Shown: positions 62,090-64,000 of the stretch, piece by piece
How the letters are laid out: each line of letters begins with the position of its first letter
Numbering within the stretch: the stretch's first letter is position 1
From: Pseudisothecium myosuroides
Lineage: Eukaryota > Streptophyta > Bryopsida > Hypnales > Lembophyllaceae
Reading direction: 5' to 3'
DNA length: 64,000 nt
NCBI GenBank assembly: GCA_951799445.1
Contig: OX637295.1
Location: 12,772,001-12,836,000 of the forward strand
Position numbers and translations under genes: made by a program
Notes under the pieces: model-generated
The model's database searches: none
Seen by the model: only the letters and a program-made list of their open reading frames with translations
What the model was told of the DNA's origin: nothing

Positions 62090-62337
62090 ACAAAATAGTG
62101 AAATTAGGTTGCCCATCACTAATTTCTTGACATTGGACACTAAATAAACATTTATTGTTACTGTACAAGAATGCACTACTTTTGAATTAGTTATTGGTGT
62201 AATTGGGACTCACAATTTCCATATATACAAATGGAAATGTCTCCAGAAATATTTGTTGACTTTGATGACTTGTAGAATAACTTTTTGGAGGTAAGGCAAC
62301 CTAATTGTAAAGGCAACCTAATTTCACTATTTTGTGT
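62090..62337. mobile_element. MITE with CACAAAATAGTGAAATTAGG ends, about 248 bp
   Basis: The left end CACAAAATAGTGAAATTAGG(TTGCC) at 62090-62114 is perfectly complemented by the right end at about 62313-62337. Near the right end 'ggcaacctaatt' is repeated directly. It lies 6 bp from the Harbinger-type MITE. The superfamily is unassigned because no convincing target duplication is visible. Confidence 0.55.
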
Positions 62338-62340
62338 AGG

Positions 62341-63802
62341 AGTTTAGTAAAGTGGCCATTTAAGAGGTGCAAATTTTTTTGGAGAGGTTCGACTACTTGA
62401 AATACTTCTCAGTAAGTTTTTCTTGATAGACAAATGGAATTGGCATCTAACCTAAGTGGTTTTATATTTTTGGAAACTCTGTGGAATTAGTTATGAATTT
62501 TTTAAGTTGAAATGCAGTGGTCATCAGAAGCATCCACCTCTTGAAATGTACACAATCTGTACAAATGTTGTTGCAATGAAAAAGTAAATTATAACTCTCT
62601 ATTAGAGGACACTTTTAGAACCTAGGTGCTTTATGGACCTTCTACCATATATAATTTGTCTTGTAAATATACATCATAATACACAACAGGTCGAGTGACA
62701 TAAACCTACATTAAATAGGAAAGCAAAATTAATGCAAACAAAAATACATTAAAACAACACTCTCAAGATGGTATATATCGTTAGTAAATATTAACTTTTA
62801 CTTACATTTGCACTCTTGGATTCTCCCTTTGTGGAGTGAGAGATAGCTCGCCTTATATGTGTACAGATTTGGGTATCTAATCACTTGGCAAAGAATGTCA
62901 AGTCAAGGGAGCCTCAAAGCTTTAAATACCCCCACCATATTTGACAAGAATAGACTAAAGTAAAAGCTAATTTCTATAATTATTCTAAATGTAAACTTCT
63001 ACCAGAAGTGCCACCTAAGGTGACGTCTCAAAATAGCCTAAGGTTCTCAAACAAGATGAATTTAACATGGTGTCACATGAAAAATTTAATAAAGATTTTC
63101 AATAATTAAGTATACCTTTCAGTATTCCTACCATTATGGTATATTCTTTTTGAAATAATTATGCTTAAAATTGTACAAATAAATGTTTGACCACGATTCT
63201 TTTTAGATTTTTTTAACATGCACTTTTGAGGTACTATGGGAATCAACTACAAATTTTAAAATCCTTGAAATCCATATCCAAAATCAACCTAGGGTTCTCA
63301 TGAAAAGAGGTTGATCATTTTAGGCGAGAAATTGTAGGAATTGGTAAATTTGGATTATACAACACTGTTTCAACACAATCCGCTTTTGTAAATTTGTACT
63401 TTATCCAACAGTGTTTCTCATTCTAATCCGACATTTTGTAGATTGTATACTTTAGTCTTTGGTACACAATAACAATATATCAATGAATACATTTCTACCT
63501 CAATCGGGATTAAAGTAGAAGAGTTCATTACAACACAAATTTGGGCATCTCTATTACATGCAAATTTGTTCTTGTGATGCACATTTTCATCCTAAGGTAA
63601 TAACTACAACTAATTCTTGTTAAAAATGTATTGCCTCGAATCCTTGATTCATGAGAGCTTAGGTTTGCATTTGCAATACTTATTTTTAGTACTTTGAAAA
63701 TTTATAGTTGATTCATATGGTGTCTAAATCATGTATAAAAAGAGTATCTAGAATACTCTTTCAACCTTTAATAAGCTAGATCCAATAGAAAAATTAGAAA
63801 AT
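62341..63802. other. AT-rich intergenic DNA, no gene seen
   Basis: No frame of note. A partly inverted, partly direct repetition around 'aacactgtttca' and 'aacagtgtttctca' with 'aatccg' occurs at about 63360-63430. No complete transposon ends were found. Confidence 0.4.
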
Positions 63803-63803
63803 A

Positions 63804-63884
63804 CTCCCTCTGTCTCAAAATAATACCGGTGTTTCCTTTGTATTTTGTAAAGGAAACACCAAAATTATTTTGAGATAGAGGGAG
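63804..63884. mobile_element. Very short Stowaway-type MITE, 81 bp
   Basis: The left end CTCCCTCTGTCTCAAAATAA and the right end TTATTTTGAGATAGAGGGAG are flanked by TA (63802-63803 and 63885-63886). The element is almost entirely inverted repeat ('ggtgtttccttt' paired with 'aaaggaaacacc') with a loop of roughly 10 bp. Confidence 0.8.
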
Positions 63885-64000
63885 TATAATAGTGGGAACA
63901 ATACTCTATTCGAGACTCTATTGCTTATTTGGACGCACTTAGGTGTATTGTAGATACACTAGGCATGGTAGGTTGATTAGAAGAAGAATTGAATTTTTTG

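Noticed and set aside
1..64000. CRISPR arrays, bacterial operons, rRNA and tRNA genes
   Set aside because: The window is eukaryotic by gene structure; no regular spacer array and no convincing tRNA or rRNA sequence was seen, although small RNAs cannot be excluded by eye.

Overview
The window looks like nuclear DNA of a land plant. It has intron-rich genes with canonical GT-AG splice sites, WRC-domain proteins, a TGD5-type chloroplast lipid-transfer protein, plant telo-boxes and many miniature inverted-repeat transposons (MITEs) in AT-rich intergenic DNA. Introns are mostly short (about 70-1,500 bp) and gene density is low. That would suit a bryophyte such as a moss, but the lineage is a guess.

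Six protein-coding genes can be reconstructed exon by exon, and every join keeps frame. (1) A divergent SEC23-family COPII coat subunit, minus strand, 15503 to 9857, 10 exons, about 904 aa. (2) WDR3/UTP12/Dip2, a U3 snoRNP WD40 protein, plus strand, 17510-23908, 13 exons, 936 aa; it is head-to-head with SEC23 across about 2 kb. (3) and (4) Two tandem paralogues of a WRC-domain nuclear protein, plus strand, 32554-34891 (444 aa) and 42643-45042 (425 aa), with identical four-exon phase structure. (5) A small glycine-rich TGD5-like protein, minus strand, 48679 to 46380, 3 exons, 136 aa. (6) Cytosolic-type glucose-6-phosphate 1-dehydrogenase, minus strand, 60173 to 54642, 15 exons, 521 aa. The genes are functionally unrelated; I see no cluster logic beyond the WRC duplication and the shared SEC23/WDR3 upstream region.

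The space between genes is full of non-autonomous DNA transposons. Several have readable ends and target-site duplications (TSDs): Tc1/mariner-Stowaway type (TA), CACTA type (ACT), PIF/Harbinger type (TAA), hAT type (8-bp AGCTTGAT), long palindromic families, and a 500-bp near-perfect inverted repeat.

The most interesting signal is a set of elements whose ends read TTAA-CCCYTRAAG ... inverted ... TTAA. One copy (52463-53389) interrupts another MITE, and an uninterrupted relative of that MITE elsewhere in the window (3334-3554) supplies the empty site, showing that TTAA itself was duplicated. TTAA duplication plus a CCCTTGAAAG-like terminus is the signature of piggyBac, a superfamily I do not associate with land plants. 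No transposase is visible in the window.
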